This document shows positions 47,306 through 59,183 of a stretch of DNA of 64,000 nt, in pieces. A model generated the notes under the pieces. It did no database searches, was not told the origin of the DNA, and saw only the letters and a program-made list of their open reading frames with translations. The stretch covers positions 393,546-457,545 of the forward strand of contig CANNZV010000117.1 in the NCBI GenBank assembly GCA_947561585.1. The letters are read 5' to 3'. Numbering within the stretch: position 1 is the stretch's first letter; every line of letters starts with the position of its first letter. The stretch comes from Caprella mutica (lineage: Eukaryota; Arthropoda; Malacostraca; Amphipoda; Caprellidae). A program made the translations under genes and the position numbers.

Positions 47306-48845
47306 TAATATGACACAGTAGCCGATATGACACAGTAGCCGATATGACACAGTAGCCGATATGACACAGTAGCCGATATGACACAGTAGCCGATATGACA
47401 CAGTAGCCGATATGACACAGTAGCCGATATGACAAAGTAGCCGATATGACACAGTAGCCGATATGACACAGTAGCCGATATGACACAGTAGCCGATATGA
47501 CACAGTAGCCGATATGACACAGTAGCCGATATAACAAAGTAGCCGATATGACACAGTAGCCGATATGACATAGTAGCCAATATGACACAGTAGCCAATAT
47601 GACACAGTAGCTGATATGACACAGTAGCTGATATGACACAGTAGCCGATATGACACAGTAGCCGATATAACACAGTAGCCGATATGACACAGTAGCCGAT
47701 ATGACACAGTAGCCGATATGACACAGTAGCCGATATAACAAAGTAGCCGATATGACACAGTAGCCGATATAACATAGTAGCCAATATGACACAGTAGCCA
47801 ATATGACACAGTAGCCGATATGACACAGTAGCCGATATGACACAGTAGCCGATATAACAAAGTAGCCGATATGACACAGTAGCCGATATAACATAGTAGC
47901 CAATATGACACAGTAGCCAATATGACACAGTAGCCGATATGACACAGTAGCCGATATGACACAGTAGCCGATATGACACAGTAGCCGATATGACACAGTA
48001 GCCGATAGGACACAGTAGCCGATATGACACAGTAGCCGATATGACACAGTAGCCGATAGGACACAGTAGCCGATATGACACAGTAGCCGATATGACACAG
48101 TAGCCGATATGACACAGTAGCCGATAGGACACAGTAGCCGATATGACACAGTAGCCGATATAACAAAGTAGCCGATATGACACAGTAGCCGATATAACAT
48201 AGTAGCCAATATGACACAGTAGCCAATATGACACAGTAGCCGATATGACACAGTAGCCGATATGACACAGTAGCCGATATGACACAGTAGCCGATATAAC
48301 AAAGTAGCCGATATGACACAGTAGCCGATATAACATAGTAGCCAATATGACACAGTAGCCAATATGACACAGTAGCCGATATGACACAGTAGCCGATATG
48401 ACACAGTAGTCGATATGACACAGTAGCCGATATGACACAGTAGCCGATAGGACACAGTAGCCGATATGACACAGTAGCCGATATGACACAGTAGCCGATA
48501 GGACACAGTAGCCGATATGACACAGTAGCCGATATGACACAGTAGCCGATATGACACAGTAGCCGATATGACACAGTAGCCGATATGACACAGTAGCCGA
48601 TATGACACAGTAGCCGATATGACACTGTAGCCGATATGATACAGTAGCCGATATGACACAGTAGCCGTTATGACACAGTAGCCGATATGACACAGTAGCC
48701 GATATGACACAGTAGCCGATATGACACAGTAGCCGTTATGACACAGTAGCCGATATGACACAGTAGCCGATATGACACAGTAGCCAATATGATGATCATA
48801 TTGGCTACTGTGTCATATCGGCTACTGTGTCATATCAGTTACTAT
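47306..48845. repeat. 17-bp minisatellite (GACACAGTAGCCGATAT) with inverted right tip
   Basis: About 87 direct units (47306-48790), then a turn at 48785-48805 (AGCCAATATGATGATCATAT) and two to three inverted units (GGCTACTGTGTCATATC). Longer blocks of variants (ATAACAAAG, ATAACATAG, AATATGAC, GATAGGACAC) recur in the same order, showing higher-order duplication. Units start GACA as in fold-back elements A and C, so this may be a lopsided member, but caps and target duplication are not found. Open frames of up to 504 codons in all three minus frames are artefacts. Confidence 0.93.
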
Positions 48846-48849
48846 GTAT

Positions 48850-49385
48850 TATCCCTAGATGATTTCTCTATCGGTTATCCTGTTGCCTAGCTTTCACACT
48901 AAGTTTGAATATCCCTCAGCACAGGAATTGTCTACTACATACATTGTGTATCTGTAATCTTCCTAAACTTCTGTGTTTATCTTGGCACAACTTTTAATGG
49001 ATTCGAGGCGTAATGTGACGCAAGGTGATAACTTGTTAGCTGCAGGGTATCACTTTGCATATTGTCATTTGTTGTAGAAGGTGTGTTTAAATGCTAATGA
49101 GTAAATTAGAAATTAAACAATTGAATAATAGAGTTACTTACGGATTTATTGGAACATTAAATACAATAGGAAAGTAATAGTTGATATTAGTATATTACAA
49201 ATAGGAATTTTATATTAGAAATACCTACGATTTTTTTTTTTTGATTATTTAAATTTGAAATAAAAATCCAAGGTTTAGGTAATGGCAAATGTGATTTTTT
49301 ATAATTATGGAATGAACAATAAGGAAGAAATATATGTGATTAATTATTAATAAAATTTTAGTTTTAGTAATAATAATTTAACTTT
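48850..49385. other. stretch without a recognised gene
   Basis: AT-rich towards the right; no gene seen. Confidence 0.4.
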
Positions 49386-49557
49386 GGGTAAGTTACAAAT
49401 TGTCGGTCGATTTCAACTTTTTCGGTCAAAAAACGATCAAAATAATCATAACTTAATTTTCATTTTGAAAATTGGATATACCCAAAAAAATAAGTTATAC
49501 AGTTTTTCTCATTTTAGTCCGAAGATGTGAAACTGATTGATGATTCGTAACTTACCC
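49386..49557. mobile_element. MITE family 1, copy 6
   Basis: The ends GGGTAAGTTACAAATTGTCG and GATGATTCGTAACTTACCC match family 1 with TA on the right side; the interior is reduced to AAAA-rich sequence. Confidence 0.85.
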
Positions 49558-49559
49558 TA

Positions 49560-52500
49560 ATAAAATAATAAAAATAATTACAACAGTACAAGAGTGAGAT
49601 GATAAAAGACTGGATAGTTAGGTGACCATCAAAAAAGTTCATCAAATAAGAATGGTGAAGTGATACTACAAACCATTTCCCTTTGGTCATGTCAGAAAAT
49701 CATAGATTTTGCCTTGTGTTTAATAAACAGAGATGGCAGTAAATGGCACATGTTGCATTCCTCTAAGGCTGTAATTGGAACATGTTCCAGTGCAACTCAG
49801 CACAATAACATGGTAAATTGGTCCAAGACAACTACCCCGGGGAATGCCGGCACAAATTTCCTATAGAGACAATTTCAAGATATAAACTCCATTATTGTAA
49901 CTTGCTATGCATTAAACTGAAGAAACGATGAATTTACAGGGTGATTAGTATATTGTGGTGATGATCATTTTATTGAGATGTAAGTATACAGATTCAGCAA
50001 ATTTACTGAAGGAAGAATAATCAAAGTAATATCAATATGCACATTAATAAAAATATCAAGCCCTGTTAGACCATACTTGGTCTAGAGGATATATATAGAT
50101 ATCCTATAGATAGATATATCTATATATATATATATTGTGTCTATTTATTTATTCAATTTTGAATAATACTAAAATATTAGGCCGGTTTAAACCTATTATA
50201 AAAGTCTACTTAATAATATAGTAAGTTTTCGTAGATTTCATTTTTTTTTTAAATTCTGAATTTAGGTTCCTTGTAAGATTTTGTAAGGTAAATGATAATT
50301 GAAAGGTGTAACTGGAGTACCCAGGTAATAATAGGCTTTAATCATATTCCATTAAATTTTCAGAGACCCCACATTCTGTTTATGAAACCATTCTAAACTG
50401 TTTTCGATATAAAAATGTTTGAACACACTGAGAAAATCTTCATCACAATATATCTAAAAATATTTCATCCTAAAATTATTCATTTCATCATAAAATGCAT
50501 TGGCCATTTATCAAGATATCAAATAAAGAATGTCAGCAATATTTCATCGTTTTCACCCGTAGACTTATAGAAGTCAGCAGTCAGAGCAGAGCGTTCAACT
50601 AAAGTGAATTGCTACGCCAGAAAGGCAACCTGAATAAAATATCACAATCGCATTAGACGTTTCCATTCGCCATCTCAAAACTCGAAATAAAGTCTTTCGG
50701 TATTATTTATAGAAAATTTTAAACTATATTAAATTTTAATAAGGAAATATAATAATGATTTGGTGAAAAATTAAATTTAATAATAATTTTACTTTTTGGA
50801 TTTTAAAAGACCATATTTTCAAATTGAAAATGTGATCAGATAAATGAATAGGTTGACTTGTTTCTAATTTAATTATTTTAATACTTCTATGATGAAAGTA
50901 TTAAATCCTACTTTAAAAAAGAATTAACTTCAAATTGGCCAAAAAAACTATCTAATTTCAGTTATAATCATTCGAATTCACATCTTTTATTTTTAATTTC
51001 AATTGATTCGTTTAACGCGAATAGTATGCTGACTAAATTATTACGAAAGTCAGAGGCCTACACATGCGTTTAACAGTAATCACCAATGTCCTTCACTTTC
51101 ACATTGGATCTAATTTAATAACTCTCAGTCTCTAGCTTCATTAATTAGAAGTGCCAATCATGGTTGATGCCAATGCCACAGCCTTTCCCATACTAAGTAG
51201 TTGAAAAGAAACTTGAGAATTTCTTTCAAGTGCAAAGATCCAACTAACGACACTAATCATTATTCCATTTGCAATCGCTTGGCCATGGCTTCCAGAGTCA
51301 TCCATGAATATTAATGCAGAATAGTAAACTGTTTTGACTTAATTTGCAGATTGATATTGAATGGAAAATTAGCATTGGCTGGTTCAAATTGATTAGGACA
51401 CTAAGCCTGCTCACGTCAAAGGACGGATCAACTTAAAGTCATGACTTAGGCAAATGAAAAGGTTGATGAAAGATTTAAAACAGAAGTCCAATTTGAATGA
51501 TTTGAGTCCAAATCTCACCTTTCGTTAATTACAATTGCAATGGTTATGTAATGCAATAAATGTCTCATTTACTGCATTAATAAATATCTTATTTATTGCA
51601 TTTGTGTACTATAAGCTAACTGCCCCCGTACAGACTTTTCCCCACTCGGTTATTCATCTTACGATTAATTGAATGGGCGAACGTGGTAACAGGATTTTTG
51701 AACGTCAATGTCATCTGAATGCCTTCATCAGTTGTGCCCAAATTTTCTCCTCGTGATTCAGAAAGGGCGAAAGAAACACGAGTTTTAGGTTCTGAAGATC
51801 GCATCTACACACTAATGCAGTTAGGAGAGGGGAATAGATCTCAGCCTCAGAGAATCTTGACACAAAATTTCAGAGGTGAGTTTTACCAACAAGAATCGTG
51901 TTGTGGATTTTTTTACCTTTATCTTAAAGGAGATGGAGTTTGAGTGAATATAAAAACATTTATTAATGTACGTATATAGAAATCGTATATTGTAGTGCAC
52001 TTTAACTGCAGTGTGAATAAAATTACAAGGATATATTTTTTCATGATTAAAAGTTTTTATTAGAAAAATTATAAACAAGAAAAAAAAAGGAAATTTTTTC
52101 TTGTAAATGATTATTTTATAAAAACTTTTAATCTTGAAAAATTATATCCTAATTTTTTTTAGTATTAAGGTATCTATGTTATAGAATCATTAATTCAACA
52201 ATAATCTAACTGAAAATTTAAATTTCAACCAATAATCTAACTCATTCGAAATAACTTTTTCACATCAAATAAATACCTAGACTTTTTCTCACTCGGATAT
52301 CCGAGTTAAGCGCAGAAATAGCGGAGATATTATTTAGATGGTCCATCATCAAAAATAAGTACGGTTGCAGAGAGAATAAGTCGTCTTATTTCTGGATTAT
52401 TGAGCTGCACATAAGACTGAACGGTTGAAGGCATATCAAAATGGAAGCACTTTGCTAGCATATAACTTATATCTTCTGTTACTTACTTTCAACTGAAACA

Positions 52501-53070
52501 GAATATTGAAATATTGAAGCGAAGAACATTCTCACAATATTGTGAACTTAATGCCTTTGAGTTTGAGTGATTCCTGCTATCTCTTAAATAGTGAAGAGAA
52601 ACAATTATACAGTGACTGGTAATATAATAAAGATACTATTGAAATAATTCAGTAAGAAAATAACCGTACATTTTTGTGAATAAAGGCTGTCAAAGATTTA
52701 ATTTTGTTCAAATTTAGTAATACAAAACTGTAAAAATTATAACAACAGAATTATTTTTAATTAATAATTCTTGAAAATGATATGCAGCTCTATTTTTTGC
52801 ATAATATTGTCCCAGGCAAGAAGGATTTATTCCTGGGATAATAAGGGAATATTCCAGTAATAAATATCCTTCTTGCCTGAAATATTCCCTTAATATCCCA
52901 GTATCAATTCCCTCTAGTCTATGGCGTATTCCTAGGCAGTGTGCCTATGTATTTTAGTTCTAATTACTGGTAGTGTCAGACTCAAAGTGGAGGGAGAATG
53001 AGTCCCTGATTGCAAAGTACCTTCCTGAACACATAACAACCAATTAGTAGTACTCCTTCATTTCCTTGTT
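49560..53070. other. long stretch without a recognised gene
   Basis: Contains ACAGGGTGATTAGTATATTG at 49937 (a mariner-type end without a partner), a TA/GATA run near 50090-50130, a stem pair CAAGAAGGATTTATTCC / GGAATATTCC at 52805-52880, and overlapping short frames at 51616-51943 that I could not assign. Confidence 0.4.
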
Positions 53071-53085
53071 TTAAGTCTGGTTCTA

Positions 53086-53480
53086 GGTATATTCCACCCC
53101 GGTAAATTCCACCCCGGTATATTCCACCCCGGTATATTCCACCCTAGGTATATTCCACCCCGGTATATTCCACCCCGGTATATTCCACCCTAGGTATATT
53201 CCACCCCGGTATATTCCACCCCGGTAAATTCCACCCCGGTATATTCCACCCCGGTATATTCCACCCTAGGTATATTCCACCACGATATATTCCACCCTAG
53301 GTATATTCCACCCCGGTAAATTCCACCCCGGTATATTCCACCCTTGGTATATTCCACCCCGGTAAATTCCACCCCGGTAAATTCCACCCCGGTATATTCC
53401 ACCCCGGTATATTCCACCCCAGTATATTCCACCCTGGTATATTCCACTCCGGTATATTCCACCCCGTAAATTCCACCCCT
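53086..53480. repeat. 15-bp minisatellite, left arm of element B
   Basis: Units GGTATATTCCACCCC, with GGTAAATTCC and CCCTAGGTATATT variants. Inverted partner at 55478-55854. Confidence 0.95.
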
Positions 53481-53792
53481 TTGTCAATGCTCATTTGGGT
53501 GAAAATAAAAATTCAAAGATTATATTTTTAGATTACCAATTGTTAAATACTGCGTAGCCATGAAGAAATAACTTGGACAATATTTAAAGGTTGGACAATA
53601 TTTAGAGGTAGCTCAAGTCAATAGAAATATATCTTAATAGACAAAAATACATTTTTTTGTAATATTGGGCTTTTTTCACAGTTTACATGTTAGGCATGTT
53701 TATATTAATAATTCCTTCTTAACATGAAACTGCAGTATATGCTCTTACAACAATGGTTGGAAGAAGTGTGGAAGGGTTTGGCTGGCAGAGAC

Positions 53793-54916
53793 GGTTCTAG
53801 GAATTTTCGCCGTTGGAAAATTCACCGTCGGAATTTTCGCCGTTGGAAAATTCGCCGTTAGGAAAATTCGCCGTGAGGAATATTTGCCGTGAAGGATAAA
53901 TTATAGAGGACATAGCTATTCAAATACTTATAAGTATTGATAAAAATATTGATAATTATGAAGTAGACCTATTTGTTAAATAAATACGACTGAAAATTTT
54001 AGATCATTTTAGATTATTTTTAAGAATTTATAATTGTAAATATTAATTGTAGGTGATTATGTAATATTGTTTATCTGATAAAACTAAGATTCCTAAAATT
54101 TATGTAACTGTTCATACATGCAATATATATTTTAATCAGTAATCGTATAATTTTGTGTGACAAGAGGTCGCTGTATAACATTTTTTAGTGTTTTGATTGG
54201 TTGACTAAATAGTCGAAGCTAAATTCTTTGGTATAAAAAATGTTCAGTAGAGATGAATAAGATCACTAGTGGTAGTCAGCTGTGTTTTGGGTGATCCTAG
54301 TTGGTTTGCTTCACTTCTTTTTAAAAGTTTTAAGTGTTCCTTTGTGTTTAATATTGTGAATTTAAGTTAAAGCTTTTCTAATTATTGTACTATTCTGAGT
54401 TATTGATAGTTTCATACCTACCTAATTATTGATTTTTTTTTTAATTTATTTATTCGGTATTACATTGTACGGTTCACCTCATGAAATCTGAATTATTGTG
54501 CATGTCACAAATATTTCAAGGTAGTAGTACACTGATAAGAATGCTACATTTAAAATATCTCTCTTGTGAGTGTATGCGATCTCTCTAAACCAAAATTCCA
54601 TTCATTTCTATTTTAGAATCCATAAATATCTTCGTTACTGCGATTCTAACGTAATATGAAGAATAAATAGGAATATAATATGTTTAATCATATATTATTT
54701 TCAATATTATTTTCATATAGTTATTAACATACATAAAAATAAATATATTCAGTTATATTATTATTTAGAAATTATTTTAATATTCGTCACGGCGAATCTT
54801 CCTAAAGGCGAACTTTCCTAACGGCGAATTTTCCAACGGCGAATTTTCCAACGGCGAAAATTCCGGCGGCGAAAATTCCGAAGGCGTAATTTCCCACGGC
54901 GAATTCTCCGGTCACC
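53793..54916. mobile_element. fold-back element D nested in B, 1124 bp
   Basis: The left cap GGTTCTA is followed by about six units of GGAATTTTCGCCGTT or GGAAAATTCGCCGTT. The right arm (about 54786-54909) holds eight inverted units and the cap GGTGACC read inward. The perfect 9-bp duplication GGCAGAGAC flanks it (53784-53792 and 54917-54925). Both 7-bp caps are identical to those of the surrounding element B, although the arm units differ. The interior (about 0.9 kb) is AT-rich and non-coding. Confidence 0.92.
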
Positions 54917-55477
54917 GGCAGAGACAACTCATAGAACGTTTTCACTTTTTGCTGAAAGTTGCTGTTTCGGATTCTAAACAACCACTCCCGTAATCAAGAT
55001 CTGTCCAAGTAAAAAAAGGCACTCATGCATCTACCTCTTCTTAAAACCCTGTACAATAATCCCCACTTCCCTATTAAAAACCTCCTAGTCAAAAAAACTT
55101 GTAAAATACACCTTGTGTAAAAAAAACTTCGGTCAAAAACGATTTTAAACTACTTTTACTCGAAGACGAAATACGAAATTTAAAATAAAATAGAAATAAA
55201 AAAAGTACTATATGACATCATCTTAAAGTTAATATCGCTGTTGTGTTGGCGATAGTGGAGAAAATCAGCTTGTGATTGAAAATCTAAATACCTCAACTGA
55301 TAAATGCGTTCACACAATCTTTCTTTCTGCTGTTCTATCACATTTGTAGTGAATATAAACAACTTTTGATTGATCAACACAAGGTTTAATTTGCTACAAT
55401 GAAAATGCAAGGTACAAAGTTTTATATGAAATATTGCTGAATGATTAAAATTCATAACTAACAAACCTAACCCGTAA

Positions 55478-55854
55478 AGTGGGTGGAATTTACCGGGGTG
55501 GAATATACTGGGATGGAATATACTGGGGTGGAATATACCGAGGTGGAATATACCGGGGTGGAATATACCGAGGTGGAATTTACCGGGGTGGAATATACCG
55601 AGGTGGAATTTACCGGGGTGGAATATACCGAGGTGGAATATACCAGGGTGGAATATACCGGGGTGGAATATACCGAGGTGGAATATACCGGGGTGGAATA
55701 TACCGGGGTGGAATATACCGAGGTGGAATTTACCGGGGTGGAATATACCGAGGTGGAATATACCGAGGTGGAATTTACCGGGGTGGAATATACCGAGGTG
55801 GAATATACCGGGGTGGAATATACCGAGGTGGAATTTACCGGGGTGAAATATACC
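55478..55854. repeat. 15-bp minisatellite, right arm of element B
   Basis: Units GGGGTGGAATATACC and CGAGGTGGAATTTAC (the complement of the left arm). Variants alternate TATACC and TTTACC. Confidence 0.95.
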
Positions 55855-55965
55855 GGTCACCTTAAGTCTATATTAGAAACTCTATGAATTATTATACATG
55901 TGCTTGAACTTAAAGTAAGAGCTTCTATTTTTTGTAAACATATAAATAAATATATATATTATATA

Positions 55966-56177
55966 GGGTGACCCACAATAAAGTGTACCAAACTTTTCCT
56001 TTATATATAAATAATGTATTTAAATTTTAAAAAATAAGTATAAAATAGAGCTCAAATAAAATTAGATATTTCTACTGTATCCATTATACCAACTTCATTC
56101 TTAAAAATATTATTTATTTTTAAATACAATTTACATTAATTCAAATTTGGGTATACTTTTTTCGTGGGGTCACCCTG
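55966..56177. mobile_element. 212-bp TA-flanked MITE (GGGTGACC ends)
   Basis: Left end GGGTGACCCACAATAAAGTG, right end read inward CAGGGTGACCCCACGAAAAA; both continue to GTATACCAAA-like sequence and then AT-rich stems. TA is present on both sides. The end sequence is Tc1/mariner-like. Confidence 0.75.
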
Positions 56178-56179
56178 TA

Positions 56180-57420
56180 TATTTTAGTTCAATACAGTTG
56201 TTTCAATGTATGAATAATTGAACCTCGCATCCAGTTCACAAATTAGGTATATTATGTTTGATTAATTAAGCTTCAAGCATTTATTATTTAATTATCTAAA
56301 TTACAAAAGCGATGCCTAATGAGCATGTTAATTAATTTTGATTAATGAACAATTTTTAAGCCTAATAATGTTCATTATTCACGGAGTAGCTTCTCTGCAT
56401 TCATGAGCTTAATACAATATTCAGATATAGAGTCTATTGGTTTCGTACATTAACTATCGAGATAATGATTATATTTATGAATAATCCAGGATTAAAAACA
56501 TCCAGGATTAAAAGAAAATTCAGAGATAAAACACTCCGAATTAATTTATCTAAAAATTGCAGATAATTGAAAAAAAACAGTCCGTGATTTTTAACGGGTA
56601 ATACACTTAATAAACGTAATCCGGATAATAGAAAAATATAATTTGGATTTTAAAAAAATCAGAAAAGTTTTCTAAAAACTCCAGATGATAAAATTCCGGA
56701 TAATTAAAAAAATATATACAAAATAAGTCCATCATTTTTACTAAATCTCTAGTATTTCATTAACCAATTTTACCTTCAGAAATTACAACCTATAATGATC
56801 TATATGAACACCCACTTACCGAACACTGTGAGCAGTAAGCCTCAGAGTTCAATTGGCTGTCTAATCATAAACCGAATTACAGTTTGCCGAACTGACTATT
56901 GAGTTAGACTGTCCCATTGCCCAATTGCAATCCCACTACGAGTTGATCTACTAAAAGGCAGTCAATCTAAACAGTCTTACTTAGGTATATCTTTCTTATA
57001 TAGTTTGATACTCAATAATAAAAGACAATGTATTCAAGATAACTGAATTATGATTAGGTTGCTTTCTAGTTTCCTCAGTTCTAATACCTTGGTTTAATTC
57101 ACCTCTTCTTTTTGTTTTGAATGAAAAAATGTGGTTCTAAATTATTCGTCTTAAATTAAATCGAAATTATACAAGGTAACTCGATTAAGATTAATTACAT
57201 CCTGTAAATAGTTGCCCTAATGCTAATGTCATGTCTTTATTCACATCATTTTGTTTTTAATGGAATGGTATCGTCTGTAAAACAATATATGTCATGACGT
57301 CTTTTATTGTCTCATTTTAGCGATATCATCTTTTTATGACGTCATAAAGTAAGAAGTTATCCGTCAATTTCCTAATAGCTTCCCACGTGTCTATAGAAAA
57401 AATAAGCAGAACGGGCACTC
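56180..57420. other. AT-rich stretch without a recognised gene
   Basis: Several short AT-rich repeats of CCGGATAATTAAAAAA type at 56480-56710; no gene seen. Confidence 0.4.
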
Positions 57421-57425
57421 GTAGA

Positions 57426-57785
57426 GGGGGCCGGAAAACTCCCAGTGAGAAAACTCCCAATGGGAAAAGTTCCTGTGTGGAAAACTCCCAGTGTGGAAAA
57501 CTCCCAGGCGGAAAACTCCCTGTGTGGAAAACTCCCAGTGTGGAAAACTCCCAGTGACTGTGTGGAAAACTCCCAGTGTGGAAAACTCCCAGTGAGAAAA
57601 CTTCCCAGGCGGAAAACTCCCTGTGTGGAAAACTCCCAGTGATGAAAACTCCCAGTGAATAAACTCTCAGTAAAAAAACTCCTAGTGAGTAAACTCCCAT
57701 TGAGAAAACTCCCAGGCAGAAAAATCCCAGGCAGAAAACTCCCAGTGAGTAAACTCCCAGTGAGTAAACTCCCAGTGAAAAAACT
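57426..57785. repeat. 15/16-bp minisatellite (GGAAAACTCCCAGTGT)
   Basis: About 22 units in one direction. It starts with GGGGGCC followed by GGAAAACTCCC, similar to the cap-plus-unit order of fold-back elements B and D, but no inverted arm or target duplication is found downstream. Possibly an orphan arm. Confidence 0.92.
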
Positions 57786-57789
57786 ATCT

Positions 57790-59060
57790 GTGACTTATTT
57801 AATTATTATTAATATGCATTAAAATTTATAATTAAACCAAAATCTATCTAATGAAACATTATTCAAATTTCTTCATCAAATTACTAAGAGTTCATTTATC
57901 CTGTGTTTTTTTTCTCATTCTCAAATTGACTTAGGGCATAAAAGGTTGATATAATTTATTTATAATGATTAATAATCGGCTTAATTGATCATTATGAATT
58001 TTATTGAGCAAAATAATTTTTTAGGTATTAAAAATGCAATTTTCTCAACTTTATATTTAAACATTTTTTAAACGTGAAACTAATTGAAATAACCAAATAT
58101 CGTTAATTTATTATAACATGAAAATTCAACAATATCTAAACATTCTAATTAAGAAAAGAAAGAATCACTGCGGCAGGTGTTTTTAACATTAGTTTATACA
58201 GGGTAATAGAAGCGACGCTAAGACTCTAAAATGAGTTCCTGAGTAGCAGGAGAAGTTTAGAGGCCAGTTCAGAGCCTACCTGATTTAGAAGTTGCAGGCT
58301 CATATTGTCACCATCCTAACTACAAATTTAGCTGAATTTAGAAGTTTTCAGGAATAAATGACTATTTGTAAGAGGCCTCATAAGAAACTTCGCTTAGTAA
58401 TAATGTCATCTGTAGACCTTCAAAATACTGTAAGTTTAAATGGAATAATTTAAAGTTTAGAATTATGTAGCACATATGCTTCGTGTACTCTATATTATAT
58501 AACAATGTTTTCAATTTAAAAATTAAAGATGTACTATTGCAATTGATTTTTTCAGATTTTAGTGATAAATTTATGAGTATCATCAATTTGAAAGTTTGTA
58601 CAATTATTATTAATTTTAAAATATAAAAGTATTTAAAAAGAATTAGGTATTAATAATTTAAAAAAAATTAAGATAATGTTTAAATATATAAGTATATATA
58701 AACAATTATTAATATTTTTTAAAATATGAAGGTATTTGAATACTAGCATTAAATGTTTCAGAAATAGAAAAATTAAAAAACAGGCATTAAATTTTAAAAA
58801 ATTATTTATTCTCCATCGTGTTTTTCATAAACTGAACAAAATACAATCGAAATATATATATAAATGCTCATATATTATACATACCTAATAGCTGATATTA
58901 AGTTTTTTCACCTTATTATTCGAAAGATAGAGTTACCTATCAGAATTCTTAACACAGTCCAAACTGATGATGAAAAACACCACGAAACAGTTTTGAGTTT
59001 TCTTCTACTCACTACCTACCGTGAGGGGAATATTGAAAGTGTTTTGAGAAATGCTCACTG
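57790..59060. other. AT-rich stretch without a recognised gene
   Basis: TACAGGGTAATAGAAGCGAC at 58198 resembles a transposon end without a partner. The last 150 bases are upstream sequence of the exon at 59141. Confidence 0.35.
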
Positions 59061-59067
59061 AGGAAAA

Positions 59068-59100
59068 TATAAATACATCTTTCTCTTTTGTCCAGTGTGA
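59068..59100 (+). promoter_or_regulatory. TATA box and initiator
   Basis: TATAAATA at 59068-59075, then TCCAGTGTG with its A at 59094, about 26 bases from the TATA start. This is a correct TATA-to-initiator spacing for an insect core promoter. It lies 47 bases upstream of the short coding exon at 59141. Confidence 0.65.
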
Positions 59101-59140
59101 AGTCTTGTCCTGAATAGTAATCAGGCTTCACCACTTTATT

Positions 59141-59179
59141 ATGAAAGTATCGCTTTTAACCCTTATATCTATTGCTGCG
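59141..59179 (+). CDS. first coding exon of a secreted-protein gene (signal peptide start), partial
   Basis: The 13 codons read MKVSLLTLISIAA, a basic residue followed by a hydrophobic run, as in a signal peptide. The exon ends in phase 0 at a consensus donor, GCG|GTAAGT (GT at 59180). With the TATA/initiator pair at 59068-59094, the transcript leader would be about 47 bases. A short leader, a first exon holding only part of the signal peptide and a long first intron is the common layout of insect cuticle-protein genes and some other small secreted proteins. No second exon is recognisable to the right edge, so the first intron would be at least 4.8 kb and would contain the 23-bp array. The product cannot be named. 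Confidence 0.5.
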
Positions 59180-59183
59180 GTAA

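Larger units (their letters stand above)
53079..55861. mobile_element. fold-back element B (outer), 2783 bp
   Basis: The left cap GGTTCTA is followed by about 25 units of GGTATATTCCACCCC (to 53480). The right arm (55478-55854) is the same unit inverted, also about 25 copies, ending in the cap GGTGACC read inward. TTAAGTCT lies on both sides (53071-53078 and 55862-55869); a ninth base differs. The interior is AT-rich and non-coding, and itself contains the complete element 53793-54916. The arms are nearly equal, unlike elements A and C. Confidence 0.87.

Noticed and set aside
47247..48761. Open frames of 446-504 codons on the minus strand (SYRLLCHIGYCVISAT repeats)
   Set aside because: All three frames are open at once because the 17-bp unit has no stops; composition is pure repeat and there are no gene signals.
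51616..51943. Overlapping 62- and 74-codon frames with moderate complexity
   Set aside because: No recognised domain, no supporting splice structure, and both strands are open; left unassigned.
53190..55887. Gly-Ile-Tyr-Arg and Val-Glu-Tyr-Thr repeat frames
   Set aside because: Products of the 15-bp arms of element B; mirrored in both arms and without any coding signal.
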